A stretch of 64,000 bases of DNA from Marthasterias glacialis. Taxonomy: Eukaryota > Echinodermata > Asteroidea > Forcipulatida > Asteriidae. Shown here in pieces: positions 12,801 through 21,128 of this stretch. The notes under the pieces were generated by a model. The model was not told the origin of the DNA, searched no databases, and saw nothing but the letters and a program-made list of their open reading frames with translations. How positions within the stretch are numbered: position 1 is the first letter of the stretch; each line of letters starts with the position of its first letter. The position numbers and the translations under genes were made by a program. The stretch lies in assembly GCA_911728455.2 (NCBI GenBank), contig OU452239.1, positions 7,072,884-7,136,883 on the forward strand, given 5' to 3'.

Positions 12801-14164
12801 CCGGATGATAGCAGCGGCAACTCCGGTCAAAAGGGAACCTACGACGTTGCTATCGTGAACGAGAACTACCAAGCTGACGACACCGTGATGTCCACGGACT
12901 CGGCGTATGACCTTGGCAGTGGTGAAGGCCAAACAGACGGAGAAGGTCACAAGAAAAAGAAGAAGAAGAAGAAACACCGAGGATGGTCAGACATGATATA
13001 CCGGAGGTAATAATGGAAATTTCATTTTGAGATGACGTGGAGTTGTTGGTTGTCAAATAGCCATAGAGCACCATCACAGTCAGATTGGGTATCAAGCAAA
13101 GATTATAGAGCGGCGAAGTCTGAAGATGGGGAACTGGAGCTCTATCTATTGTTGGAACGTGAAATACGCACGGGCGCCATTTCAGCTAGTGAATGTTTTG
13201 GTTGCCATTGATAGCAATGGTCAATGCCTGCACTGAATTGCACTGATCTATTGTTGTATCAAAAGAGTTACTTGCTGAAATAGTGTCCAGTCATGCCATT
13301 GGAATTTCCACATTTCAGCCAGGGTTCCCCATCTTGCGCCTTCGGCGCTTTATTATCTTTGGTATCAAGCAATTCATATCCCATCTTTTACACCTGTTTT
13401 TAATGATGTGGGAAGTTGTCTGGTGTCTTCTACATCTCAAGGCTCTACATTCTCTCTCTCACAGCCCCAAGAACCCGGAGGTGATATTAACCAAGAAAGC
13501 TGTAATTGGTGACTTCAGTCCCCCACCAGTTCTCCTTGCCGATCAGACCATCAATGAAGGTAAGTCGGAAATCATTTTAAGTTCTATCGTTAGCTCTCCG
13601 AGGTGTATTCAGTGTATTCAATGGAACACAAAAAGGAATTAATTCAAAGTATAATAAATCTTTTGTATAATAGATCGATCGGTCGACAACACAGACGCAC
13701 CTCCCAAAGATGAACCCTTCAAGGACCAGGGAGACGTTGATGAAGAAGATCCAATCGATCTGGCTCTCCAATCTCCAAACATCTCAAGCATCTCAGATGA
13801 GTTCCCGCCTCTCCCTCCGGCCGAGTTCCCCGTCGGTGCAGAGTTCCTGACTGCAGAGTTCCCAGTCTTCCCGAATGCCAACGACAGCCTGCACCTTGCC
13901 AGTGAGCTGAACGTCGACACCAAACAGATGAGGAAGATGGCCCGGAAGACGGATCGGGAGCAGAAGAAGAAAGAGAAGAAAGAGAAGAAGGACAGGGACC
14001 GAGAGGTGGGATCCAGGAGACGAAAGCTCTCTGATCGGATCAGCTCCAAGATTAACCCACGCAAGCGTGGCTCCATGAACTTCAACGAGGGCGGGGTTGT
14101 GGCTGTTGAGAACGACTATGGGAGCGTGACAGAGCGAGAGAAAGAAAATGCCGCAATGTTTTGA
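716..14164 (+). CDS. Ig/FN3 transmembrane receptor, DCC/neogenin/IGDCC-like (5'-truncated gene, 13 exons)
   Basis: Seen: exons at 716-850, 1475-1609, 1702-2013, 2566-2850, 4054-4305, 6053-6439, 7188-7403, 8785-8855, 9956-10172, 11052-11244, 12764-13006, 13465-13559 and 13674-14164 join in frame with GT-AG introns, giving about 1,010 residues. In order: four Ig domains (residues 1-373, each with the Cys...Trp...Cys core), three FN3 domains (374-670), one membrane helix (about 686-711) and a 300-residue cytoplasmic tail with an eight-lysine run and a proline-rich FPPLPP segment. The first exon starts in phase 1, so signal peptide and any earlier Ig domain lie before the window. Known: DCC/neogenin receptors have four Ig and six FN3 domains, protogenin five FN3, IGDCC3 two. 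The post-membrane PDALWIH resembles the DCC P1 motif. Inferred: a cell-surface guidance or adhesion receptor of this group. CDON/BOC (4-5 Ig, 3 FN3) and Robo (5 Ig, 3 FN3) are alternatives by domain count. Confidence 0.88.
948..1196 (+). mobile_element. MITE, family G
   Basis: Inverted ends AATAGACCGACCCTTTAAGC and its near complement TTAATGGATCGGTCTATT, followed inward by GACCAATCACA in inverted pairs. In the intron between the two halves of Ig domain a. Confidence 0.82.
1475..1609 (+). CDS. Receptor exon: second half of Ig domain a
   Basis: Acceptor AAAATTCAG, donor GTAAGT, phase 1 to phase 1. It carries the second cysteine in GSYTCVATSEAG and ends at HVWTP. The Ig domain is thus split by an intron, as in many axon-guidance receptors. 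Confidence 0.9.
1702..2013 (+). CDS. Receptor exon: Ig domain b
   Basis: Acceptor TTTTTGTAG, donor GTAAGT, phase 1 to 1. A whole Ig domain sits in one exon: IPCQAS, then IRWYLAD, then DEGLYLCVADNGIGN. The C'-E region is long, with a Gly/Thr-rich loop at about residues 118-138 of the in-window protein. Confidence 0.92.
2566..2850 (+). CDS. Receptor exon: Ig domain c
   Basis: Acceptor ATGATCAAG (pyrimidine tract upstream), donor GTAAGA, phase 1 to 1. One complete Ig domain: LLQCETTGRPQP, SLAWFLPDG, GDFSCLAENFLGN. Begins with an IPPE linker typical of serial I-set domains. Confidence 0.92.
3040..3180 (+). repeat. Dispersed repeat shared in inverse with 53700-53860
   Basis: CCTTGCATCTTCTGACTGCT and ACTTGACTGCTTCTGTTACT have near-identical reverse complements at 53735-53815. 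Downstream AGAAAGACTCTGCTAGGGTC looks like a retroelement 3' region; class not determined. Confidence 0.75.
3329..3420 (+). mobile_element. MITE family A, left-end fragment
   Basis: TTAAAACCCCAGCTCAACAT followed by the family A interior up to TTTGTAATAAAA, then unrelated sequence. Confidence 0.8.
3518..3919 (+). mobile_element. hAT-type MITE with perfect 8-bp target duplication
   Basis: Terminal inverted repeats CAAAGATTATAGAGCGCCGT at the left and its complement at the right; flanked on both sides by CTCACCAG (3510-3517 and 3920-3927). Contains an internal duplication of the GGGGTATACTTCC region. In receptor intron 4 of the window. Confidence 0.9.
4054..4305 (+). CDS. Receptor exon: Ig domain d
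   Basis: Acceptor TTTTTACAG, donor GTAATA, phase 1 to 1. One complete Ig domain: TLQCLTKGSPTP, TRWTRDG, GVYECLVENTHG. Last Ig domain before the FN3 region. Confidence 0.92.
4750..4890 (-). mobile_element. SINE fragment abutting a complete SINE
   Basis: Repeats only the tail half of its neighbour (GAGACCTGTTCC to the CCCATCGGGTGAGATAAAGC segment). Confidence 0.75.
4891..5297 (-). mobile_element. tRNA-derived SINE, near full length, body B
   Basis: On the - strand: TGTCGTGGCCAATCGGATAA (A box), GTGGGTTTGAATCCCTGTCG (B box), body with GGGACGTAAAGCCGTAGGTC and CGGGGCGAACCCC, tail TAAAGTGCTATATAAGAACT. Confidence 0.9.
5516..5860 (+). mobile_element. tRNA-derived SINE, body B
   Basis: ACGTGGCCGAGTGGGTCTAG (A box), TGGGTTCAAATCCCGGCC (B box), body through ACCCCGGTGTTTCTAG, ending in (AAT)n. 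Confidence 0.85.
6053..6439 (+). CDS. Receptor exon: FN3 domain 1 and start of FN3 domain 2
   Basis: Acceptor TTTCCTTTAG, donor GTAAAC, phase 1 to 1. FN3-1 is complete: the SVDLSWSPP B strand, the Y-Q-L-Q-Y C strand, and LVPYTEYTFRVRGVNEMGAG, the tyrosine-corner region. FN3-2 begins at GEPRDLVVTP and is cut by the intron after its W strand. A 61-bp minisatellite starts about 15 bases into the following intron. Confidence 0.93.
6454..6872 (+). repeat. 61-bp minisatellite in receptor intron 6
   Basis: About seven tandem units of GAAATATTTCCATCTGAAAG, CTCACTGATTCAAAAGTTCA and TACCAGTACCAATCCTCCAG with few differences. It starts about 15 bases after the exon donor. The same unit forms another array at 24139-24496. 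Confidence 0.95.
7188..7403 (+). CDS. Receptor exon: rest of FN3 domain 2
   Basis: Acceptor TTTGTACAG; donor GTGAAT chosen because it keeps phase 1 for the next exon (the open frame runs only two codons further). Encodes the C-G strands, including AEYFIRLRSGNTNLGEWS, the FN3 tyrosine-corner and WS-like element. Confidence 0.88.
7480..7743 (+). mobile_element. TTAA-flanked MITE, family A
   Basis: Inverted ends AGCCCCAGCTCATCATTGGT and TACCAATGTTGAGCTGGGGC; TTAA on both sides (7476-7479, 7744-7747). TTAA target duplications are typical of piggyBac-group elements. Confidence 0.88.
7748..8147 (+). mobile_element. TTAA-flanked MITE, family B, abutting family A
   Basis: Ends GGCAGGCTATACCTTTGGTA and TACCAAAAGTATCCCCTACC, between TTAA at 7744-7747 (shared with the neighbouring element) and 8148-8151. 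A second copy is at 59103-59481. The 115-codon frame inside is not considered a gene. Confidence 0.85.
8785..8855 (+). CDS. Receptor exon: start of FN3 domain 3 (71 bp)
   Basis: A short exon easily missed by ORF length: acceptor TTACACCTAG, donor GTAAGT, phase 1 in, phase 0 out. Reads APVRTVTGLKA then SQVRVSWE, an FN3 A-B strand pair that continues into PVDD in the next exon exactly where SWEP is expected. Confidence 0.88.
9095..9190 (-). mobile_element. SINE fragment
   Basis: Only the head-to-body junction: inverse of ACACTTGTGTCCTTGAGCAA and the B box. Confidence 0.7.
9205..9394 (+). mobile_element. GGGCCNAATTTCAT-type palindromic MITE
   Basis: Starts AGGGCCCTAGTTTATAGAGC then TGCTTAAGCAGA, ends GCGCTTTATGAAATTAGGCC. 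Related ends occur at 57748-57997. Confidence 0.65.
9956..10172 (+). CDS. Receptor exon: rest of FN3 domain 3
   Basis: Acceptor TTCTACAG, donor GTAGGT, phase 0 to 1. Contains LEHYNIAFRQ (C strand) and LRENTDYAVKISYSNTGGEG (F strand, tyrosine corner). Last ectodomain fold before the membrane exon. Confidence 0.92.
10231..10700 (+). mobile_element. MITE, family G, longer copy
   Basis: Begins AATAGACCGATCTATTAAGC and ends GGGCTTAATGGATCGGTCTT; carries an extra internal segment with a short (TG)n run near 10570. Confidence 0.78.
11052..11244 (+). CDS. Receptor exon: transmembrane helix and juxtamembrane P1-like motif
   Basis: Acceptor GTTTGACAG, donor GTTAGT, phase 1 to 2. A Ser/Gly stalk is followed by a roughly 25-residue hydrophobic helix rich in Ile, Val and Leu, then basic WQRKHD and the juxtamembrane PDALWIHK. 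The last resembles the DLWIHH core of the DCC/neogenin P1 region (from memory of the family). Confidence 0.9.
11331..11476 (+). mobile_element. Palindromic MITE (GAAACCACGG type)
   Basis: TGTGAAACCACGGTTGTGGC, TCTGGCTTAGACTC, then inverted AGCCTAAGCCAGAGCC and GCCATGGTTTCGAAA. A relative is at 35889-36028. Confidence 0.7.
12539..12757 (+). repeat. TGACC-rich degenerate repeat before receptor exon 11
   Basis: Roughly ten to twelve TGACC(T/C) motifs, several in TGACCTTTGCATGACC arrangement, end just upstream of the exon acceptor. TGACCT is the reverse of the nuclear-receptor half site AGGTCA; a regulatory role is only a possibility. Confidence 0.6.
12764..13006 (+). CDS. Receptor exon: cytoplasmic tail with oligo-lysine run
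   Basis: Acceptor TGCGTATAG, donor GTAATA, phase 2 to 2. Low-complexity Asp/Ser/Tyr-rich sequence ends in GEGH, eight lysines, then HRGWSDMIYRR. Several tyrosines in acidic context could be phosphorylated; no catalytic domain. Confidence 0.87.
13097..13361 (+). mobile_element. hAT-type MITE, second copy
   Basis: Same terminal repeats as the element at 3518, flanked by GTATCAAG at 13089-13096 and 13362-13369. In the receptor intron before exon 12. Confidence 0.9.
13465..13559 (+). CDS. Receptor exon: cytoplasmic tail
   Basis: Acceptor CTCTCACAG, donor GTAAGT, phase 2 to 1. Encodes SPKNPEVILTKKAVIGDFSP followed by a PPP-containing stretch; joins the flanking exons in frame. Confidence 0.88.
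13674..14164 (+). CDS. Receptor last exon: C-terminal tail
   Basis: Acceptor TTGTATAATAG, phase 1 in, stop TGA at 14162-14164. Encodes an acidic segment, the proline-rich DEFPPLPPAEFP (similar to EVH1-domain ligands, inferred), a strongly basic KKKEKKEKKDRDRE helix and the terminus EKENAAMF. No DCC P3 motif (LEGLMKDLN-like) is visible, which sets it apart from true DCC/neogenin. Confidence 0.92.
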
Positions 14165-15985
14165 TCCGTGGCATATCCAGACAACTTCATTGGGGGTGGG
14201 GGCATGCGGGGGCAAAGACATAATTTGGGGGGCTATTTAATGTATTGAATCATTCATTTGTGCATTTTTTCGATCTCATTTGGGCGGGGGGGGGGGGGGG
14301 GGGGGGAGGGGGGGGAGGGGACAAGGGTTCGGGGGGGGGGGGCAAGGGTTCTGAGGTTGTAGGGTTCTGATGGGTGGGAGGTATATAACTTTGTCATATT
14401 TAAGCACTTTGTAAACTCTGGGCTCAATTATGCTCAAAAAATTGCTAAGCAAAATAAATCTACTTACTGGAAAAAGATTACTAATCCCGCCCCCCAAAAA
14501 ACTTCCAAGGTATTTGAATACTTAAGATTTTGTTTCTTTGACAACGAGGCTGCTCATCAAAAAGACTTGTAAGTACGTTTTATTTTAAATATACATGTGT
14601 GAAACTTTTGTATTCATTTTAGTGCTTTTTCTTGTATAAACATACCTTATTTTTGTGAATTTGTACTTTATTTGTTTACTCTAAAAATGTAAAATATTTG
14701 TTCTTTTTTCCAATCTACCAAAGGTTAGAAAAATTCATAATTTTATTCAATTAAAGTGTGTAGAAAATACAGACGACTATTCAGTGCAAATTTCCAACTG
14801 TCGGTCAAAAATGTGTGATTTCCTTCATTGTTTTGGGCATTGATTTATTTATGTCATATCAGAGAACTACAAACATGTAGTTCAACGATTGAACTCAGAA
14901 CAGAAAAGGTGCAAATTTAAAAGTGTAGCAGTCCGAGAGATGTGACTTTCTCCTGGATTGTTTTTATTCAGCACTTTCGTATACAACGTTATTATCCAAG
15001 TGCCTATTTGTAGTTACAGTTTTTTCTTGTAAAATCAAAGCTTTGTGGCCTTTTATAAATAAAATTGTGATTTTTGTAGGTAAACTGGAAGCGTTGAAAC
15101 TTTTGCATAAAGTACAGTTATATTTTTAGAATTAATTATGAAACATTTACGGTTCATGATGGTTGTCGTGCTTGATGAAATTTTGTGGACTTGGTTTTGT
15201 CTGTCCTGCCTTTCTGTACTTTTACTTAGAAACTTAAAAGTGACGATTTTTTGTTTTCCTTTTTAACAAACTCACCAGAAAGGAAAAAAAAGTTATAACA
15301 TTTGTTTATTTTGTTTTAAAAGTAAATTGATCACTTTGAAAATTGTGCTTTTAAATCTTCATAAATGCAAAAAGAGAAGAAACCAATTAGCAAACTTTTG
15401 TACCGTTATTTCCAATTTTATGCGACATTAAAATAAAGAATAGGAAGTAACTATTACTAGTATTAACGAAGTATTAAACTATTTCTAGCAGGTACAACCC
15501 ATGTGTAAACATTTTTGGGAGAAGATGAAGACTTCATCAAGTGAAAGGCAATCAGCCGTGACGTTTCTACTCAAACATACATGTACCTACTGTAAAGTTT
15601 TGTTAGAACTCTGCTCAGTAGTCTGAGTTATGACCAGTTGCTTCGGACCTTTTCCATTCGTATATATTCGCAAGGCAATAGTGAACTTTCCTTTATTTGT
15701 TGTCAACAAATGCTGTACTTTGTCTTAGGGTATTCCTGTGTAGAATTTTATGAACTCTCATTCTTGAAGGTGCATTGTTTTTTGTTATTCCATACCCATT
15801 TATTCCTATATAAAATAAAACCATTGGTGCATTATACATGTTATATAGAAACCGATGCACTCAAAACTTGATAAAAGTGACTTGTTTAAAGTTTTGAAAT
15901 ATTTATCTCAATATTTTTGTATCCCGAGTTCCTAATAGGGCTTAAAATTATGAAAATAAAATTCATAGAAGAATTTAGTATTTAA
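14165..15985 (+). other. Probable 3' UTR of the receptor gene
   Basis: AT-rich and free of the repeat families seen elsewhere, apart from a long G-run at 14284-14342. AATAAA signals on the + strand at 14453, 15058, 15432, 15814 and 15955 offer several polyadenylation choices; the true end cannot be told from sequence alone. Confidence 0.5.
14284..14342 (+). repeat. Long G-run in receptor 3' UTR
   Basis: Runs of G up to about 22 bases, broken by single A or C and one ACAAGGGTTC. It lies about 120 bases after the stop codon on the sense strand, so the mRNA could form stable G-quadruplexes. Exact lengths are prone to sequencing error. Confidence 0.9.
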
Positions 15986-16796
15986 GAACGTGGTCACAGT
16001 GTCATTTGTCATAATTTACCTAATTGATTAATAACTTTTCTTCAATTAAAAATCAAAAGGCCAATGTCATACACCAGTGTTTTACCCTCTATTCTCACAA
16101 TGCAGAAACCGAAACTTGAAAAGTTTTAAACATTCTTGTAGGAACAGGGTCAGTTTGGGGAGGGTGGGTCACCAAATGGTGTCAAAATCCAATCAACACA
16201 ACAAACAAGCCCAAACACCTGGATTCGAATGATACATTTCCATAATTTATTCATAATCTTGTCTTTTTGTTTAGAACTGTACAAGATACGGAGCGAGCAC
16301 TCCACGGTTAGTACTAGGTCACACACAGGCACACGTTATGGAATATACTTGTTCCGCCCCAACTATAAAATCAGCCTAACTGTAGGTAGGATTGCCCCAA
16401 CATATAGTTGGTCCAGGCCCAACTATAGTTGGGCCGATTCTATAGTTAGGCCACAACATAGTCAAAGAATAAGTTTGTACAAACTAGATAAAAATAGTAC
16501 TCAAACATACACAATGAAAACTATATGGTATCTGAATTGTCCAAGACTCAAATACGTAGTTCTGCTTACCGCAGAATTCTGCGCTTATGGGTCAGCATTT
16601 TTGCTTACAGGATTAGTGCTATATTCCACGCTTAGCTGTGTAAGCAAAGATTGCTCAGTAATGTGTGTCAGGTAAGTAGGCACGTAAACAAGCAGAACAT
16701 CCTCGCTTACCTTTGAAATACACTTGCGTTAAGCGTGGATTTTTCGCTTATGATTAGTGGCGCCATGTAAATTCGGCCTTGAACGTGCCTTCTTAA

Positions 16797-17005
16797 AGGG
16801 GCTGTGTTGTCATGATTGGAGCAGTAAATGGAATGACCCAGTTACTACAGGCGTGTGCATGCCTGCGGTCACATTAGTTTGACGTAGACAAAGATGGCAC
16901 CCTTTCTGATTTCACTGCAAGTGCGTGCGTGTGCAGTATCTGGGTGAGAGTTCATCTTTCCATGCACAGCCCCAGGCCTGCTATAATCATGACGACACAG
17001 CCCCT
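16797..17005 (+). mobile_element. TTAA-flanked MITE, family M
   Basis: Inverted ends AGGGGCTGTGTTGTCATGAT and ATCATGACGACACAGCCCCT, flanked by TTAA at 16793-16796 and 17006-17009. Confidence 0.88.
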
Positions 17006-17346
17006 TTAAGTTCAGCAAAGGTCGTATCCAAGGTGACGGCTATGGCTGGATGGCTGCAGCCAAAGGTCATAGCCATAGCCGAAGTCACTTGATTTGGACA
17101 CGCCCAAAAGACTCAATAAGCTTATTACATTTGCAGAGTTTTGTAGTGAGAGTTGTCTTTGAACAATGAAATTAAGGGACTTGGGTTAACTATAAATAAA
17201 TGGATATACTGCCTTTGGAGCCCAAGGTGGCGGGCAGCCTTGCACCTGTGACCCATTGACTTAGACCAACAAGACTGAAGAGATGTAGGAAGCAGTTTCT
17301 TATGTCCAGGGGTAAGAGTCATAGGTGACAAAACAAAACACCTCTG

Positions 17347-17487
17347 CAATAGACCTTATGCGTATGACGTCACTATGAGCATTTAGTACAGGAAAGGACA
17401 CCCACGCACTGGGTTCAAATAGCTTCAACGTACGTTCGATGCTGCATCTGACCTCAAAGATGGCGGCGAATGCATATGGTCTATTAG
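17347..17487 (+). mobile_element. Short inverted-repeat element
   Basis: Ends AATAGACCTTATGCGTATGA and CGAATGCATATGGTCTATT are inverted repeats around a TGACGTCA-containing interior. Confidence 0.65.
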
Positions 17488-17847
17488 GATCCAAACCTAA
17501 GGAGGTATATTGCAATGATGGCATTTCCACCTCTTGGTTAACTCCTAGAGTTGATAGATTTTAAGGAGCTTTTGGGAACAGTATCCTCAGTGCTAGAGAA
17601 GTAGAGCAAAGAGCAAGACTCCTTTATATTTGAATAGGCAGCAAAAAAGAGCGGCAACCTTTTTCCACCAGGCAGACATCAAAACTATCCGAGTTCAGAT
17701 GAGAGTCTAAAATTGCTCATCTCTTTGTGATAAGTTGTGGGTAGCCGTGTTCGTCAGGCAATAATCAAATAGAAAATTCACTGAAGCGCTTAAATAACTA
17801 GTTTAAGAGAAAACTTTAGAAGCTTTTGAAGCAGAAATGTAGTAGTG

Positions 17848-18178
17848 TCATGGCTGAGCGGTCTAGCACATCGGACTCAAGTTCTGGTGGTCAAGTCATC
17901 TGGGTGTGATTCCCGGTCATGACACTTGTGTCCTTGAGCAAGATTGCTTCTCTTCACCCAGGGGGTATAAATGGGTACCTGCGAGGGTAGAGCTGGATAT
18001 TGGTTGGAAAAGCCTTCGGAGCGCAACGGCAGCTCGGGGCTGTATACTCCCTAGGGAGCTGAGAAAGATTACAGGAATGTTATTGGCTCAATGACCAGGG
18101 CACTAATGTAAAGCGCATTGAGGCGTTACTGTGAAATGCGCTATATAAGAACTGGTTGTTATTATTATTATTATTACG
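17848..18178 (+). mobile_element. tRNA-derived SINE, full length, body A
   Basis: GTCATGGCTGAGCGGTCTAG (A box), TGTGATTCCCGGTCATGACA (B box), TTCACCCAGGGGGTATAAAT, CTCCCTAGGGAGCTGAGAAA, then AATGCGCTATATAAGAACTG and (TTA)n. Confidence 0.92.
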
Positions 18179-18376
18179 AAAGCTTATGCAGTTTTCACTT
18201 AAGTTAGTCATTTAAGTGCTACAATTAATTTTCTATTTTGATCATCTCTTAGTGTCATTCTCACAGGTGAGACTGAATGGAAATATAAAATCCTGAAAAT
18301 TAGATAACAATATCCTCTTGGTCTGGAGCTCCTTGAGGATGAAAGGATGTCATATTTCAGAGGTTTGTAGACTCTT

Positions 18377-18856
18377 TAGGCCGTGTCACACAGGGCAATT
18401 TTCACAGGCAACTTGGAAGCAACCAACTGCACTACATTCAGTTGAACAAAATACATTTCTCTATTAGCATCTTACAGTCCCCATGACATTAGGCCTTACT
18501 TTTTACTGCAAGAGGGCGCCCTTTAGGGTAGATTGGGGGTGGGGTTCATACCATAGAAATAGTGTGGTAAACCAGATGCATTTAGACTTCTGATAAAGCA
18601 ATTAATGTACAACTTTTGAGGGCTTTATTTTATTCACAGTTTGACAATGTAATCAGGGTAAGAAATTAGCTTGGAAAATTTGTGTTTTTAATGCGATGAA
18701 ATCATTTTGTACTTTCAAAATGGAATTAGTATTGCGCCCTCTTGTTGTCAAAAATACAGCCTATTGTGTGGACATTGACATGTGAATGTGTCTGCTTCAT
18801 GGAGACTGCCTGGAACTGGTTGCCTGTAAATTGCCCCGTGTGACACAGCCTTATAC
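18377..18856 (+). mobile_element. MITE interrupted by a second MITE
   Basis: Outer ends GCCGTGTCACACAGGGCAAT and ATTGCCCCGTGTGACACAGC are inverted. Inside, about 18484-18768, sits another element (AGGCCTTACTTTTTACTGCA...GTCAAAAATACAGCCTATT) whose sister is at 37356-37630. Confidence 0.8.
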
Positions 18857-21053
18857 CACTGATAGAAATCTACAGGTTTGATCATAACAAGACACTCTCG
18901 TCTCTGTGATGGTAAGTTTGCCCTTTTTGAGAAAATCTTAAAGTCAAGTGAGGTCAATGAAAATCCTTGAATCCCAAATTAAACCTGACCACAGCTATAG
19001 GAACTGCTTTAACAATAAACAAACTTGATCATGATAAACTGTAGTCACGCCATCAGATGATCATTCAAAAAATTAACTTGCACAATGAGTTTGCCTTTTC
19101 ATAATCAACAGCAATACGGAAGATTAACAAAACATTCAGTGATAAAAAACCTGTCATAAATCAGCCTCATTTCTGACAAAATTTACAGCCTTATTAAAAA
19201 ACATACTTTCTTTATTTCCAGAGTGTAGTGATATAAGTTTATTTATAGCGAGTTCCTCTGACATTGGAATGGTAATTTCAGAATAAAGAATGTTGTACAT
19301 ATATTTTCTTCATTTTAGCCACAGATATAAAGATTTAGTCCTATTTATTGCATGTACCTGAATAAAAGAAACAACGGATTTGGTAAACTTTATGCACTAG
19401 ATGACTTTTTCTGTGAAATTGGAGGAAAAAAGTCTGTAGGCCCTTTTTAAATTCGAAGTGCTAACCTAAATAAAAGGAGCCTTTCCATTGGAAATTTCTC
19501 TCCTTGCTCACAGCGATGAAGGGAGATTTACTTTTTGGTTAAAAGACAAAGTCAGCATGTTTTGGTTTCACGGAAAATGCAGCAACGTGTGAACGGAACA
19601 CAAGAGTGGCGGTGGGGTTTGAATTCTCTAGGAGTTGCACGAGGTTAAATGTTTCTTGAGAAATGACTCCGTCGTACGAATAGAGTTAATAAAGCACACA
19701 AAGTTGGGGAAACATGTAAGTTTGCTTCCTTTCCAACCTGTCATGTTGTTTAATCCATAACGACCGCAGACGACTTGTACCATAATGCCTAAAGCAGTCG
19801 CCATAGGCCAGATAATTTGATCTAACTCCGTTCAACCAAACAGGGCATGTCCTGAATTTACAATTTGATAAAACTCCCGCGTGTAGTGCACGCGGTATTA
19901 CGACACACCGTATTTACGCGTAACGCATAGTTGTGCGTTATAAAAAAATGACTGTCATTGCCCGTGATGATGGCCGACTTTACACTGGTTGTGACGTCTA
20001 GAGGGAACTAACTATTGCGCAACATGTTGCTGATGGTAACATTACTGTTGTGGTGTCTGAATTATATATCACTTTTAAATAAAAATTGACCTGAAACTTC
20101 AAATCATGGTTGGTGGGTTGAGGGTTGATAAACACTTCATCAATATTGCGATTTAAACAATGGCTTCTCAATACTTAAGAAAAATACAGTATCCGACTGC
20201 CACTTTATCTCCCTTAATTTAGGCCAAATTCATATCCCTTTCTGTCCAGAAAGGTTGACAGAATGTATACAAAGATGAATAGGCACTTTGGACTGTCAAC
20301 AAGTGTCAAAATCATGAACAATAAACAATTTTTTTTGGAGGGGGGGGTGTACGGTGGTCATGAAAATGCTACTTGCTAGACGCAATATCAGTTCCTTTGG
20401 ACACGAGTGTGTAAGAGTTCCGGCCGTGCGATGAAATCTCCACTTGAATTATCTTTTTTAAAGGTCAATAATTAGCATTTTAGCCATCAATACCTCGAGA
20501 GGAATATTAAGACCAGGAAATAAAGAACAACATCCATTAAAAAGGATATTTAAAAAATCCTTAAAAAGTGGCAGTGGGTTATGGAAATGATTCAAATACT
20601 TTTAAACATAAAGAATATTTTTCTAAGAAATCCTTCAAATTTTACAGGTGGGAAAGGGGCACTAAAGACTTGATGAAACTTTGCCATAAACCATCAGCAT
20701 GGTTACGGACTTTGACACTTGTTTATCTGGTTACCATTCAAAATGCTGTGTATATTGCTTGCGCCTGGTACCTTGTTAACTCTTGTTAAATCTATTTAGC
20801 AATAGTTTCTTACTTAGCAGTTTATTGAAATTTGGCCCTAGCACCAAATTCATACCTCTCGAGGAAAAAGTATTTTCCACTGACGTCTTTTGAAAATGCT
20901 TTTAAAAAAAAACACGACCTAAATGTACAAACTTTTGCGGTAAGATACTTCCATAAAATGTACTTTTAAAAAAAGACACAAATGACCTTGGGTATTCAGA
21001 AAAGAGCATCTGTTGTAGAGGCTGTGTCTTCTTGTATGCATCCTCCCACTGGG

Positions 21054-21128
21054 CTACCCATTGTCCTGCTCCACCCAGCCTACAATCTTGCCTTCCCAAC
21101 CAGGGAGTATGGCATCATCATCAACCAC
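21054..21128 (-). CDS. DIXDC1: Dixin exon 19: end of DIX domain and stop
   Basis: Acceptor ATTCACAG, phase 0, TAG stop at 21056-21054. Encodes [20 protein letters not shown] then QDNG, matching the vertebrate [19 protein letters not shown] terminus. Only 24 codons. Confidence 0.95.
   Translation of the reverse strand: MVDDDAILPGWEGKIVGWVEQDNG

Larger units (their letters stand above)
15986..21053. other. Convergent intergenic region with dixin 3' UTR and transposon debris
   Basis: No coding exon seen. Holds MITEs (16797-17005, 17347-17487, 18377-18856), one full SINE (17848-18178), and non-repetitive AT-rich sequence at 18900-21050, part of which is dixin 3' UTR. TTTATT (AATAAA on the - strand) occurs at about 20820, 19345, 19240 and 19205. 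Confidence 0.55.

Noticed and set aside
716..14164. Naming the receptor as ROBO, CDON/BOC or NCAM
   Set aside because: Ig/FN3 counts overlap among families and no diagnostic Robo CC motifs are seen; the DCC-like juxtamembrane motif points elsewhere but is too short for an ortholog name.
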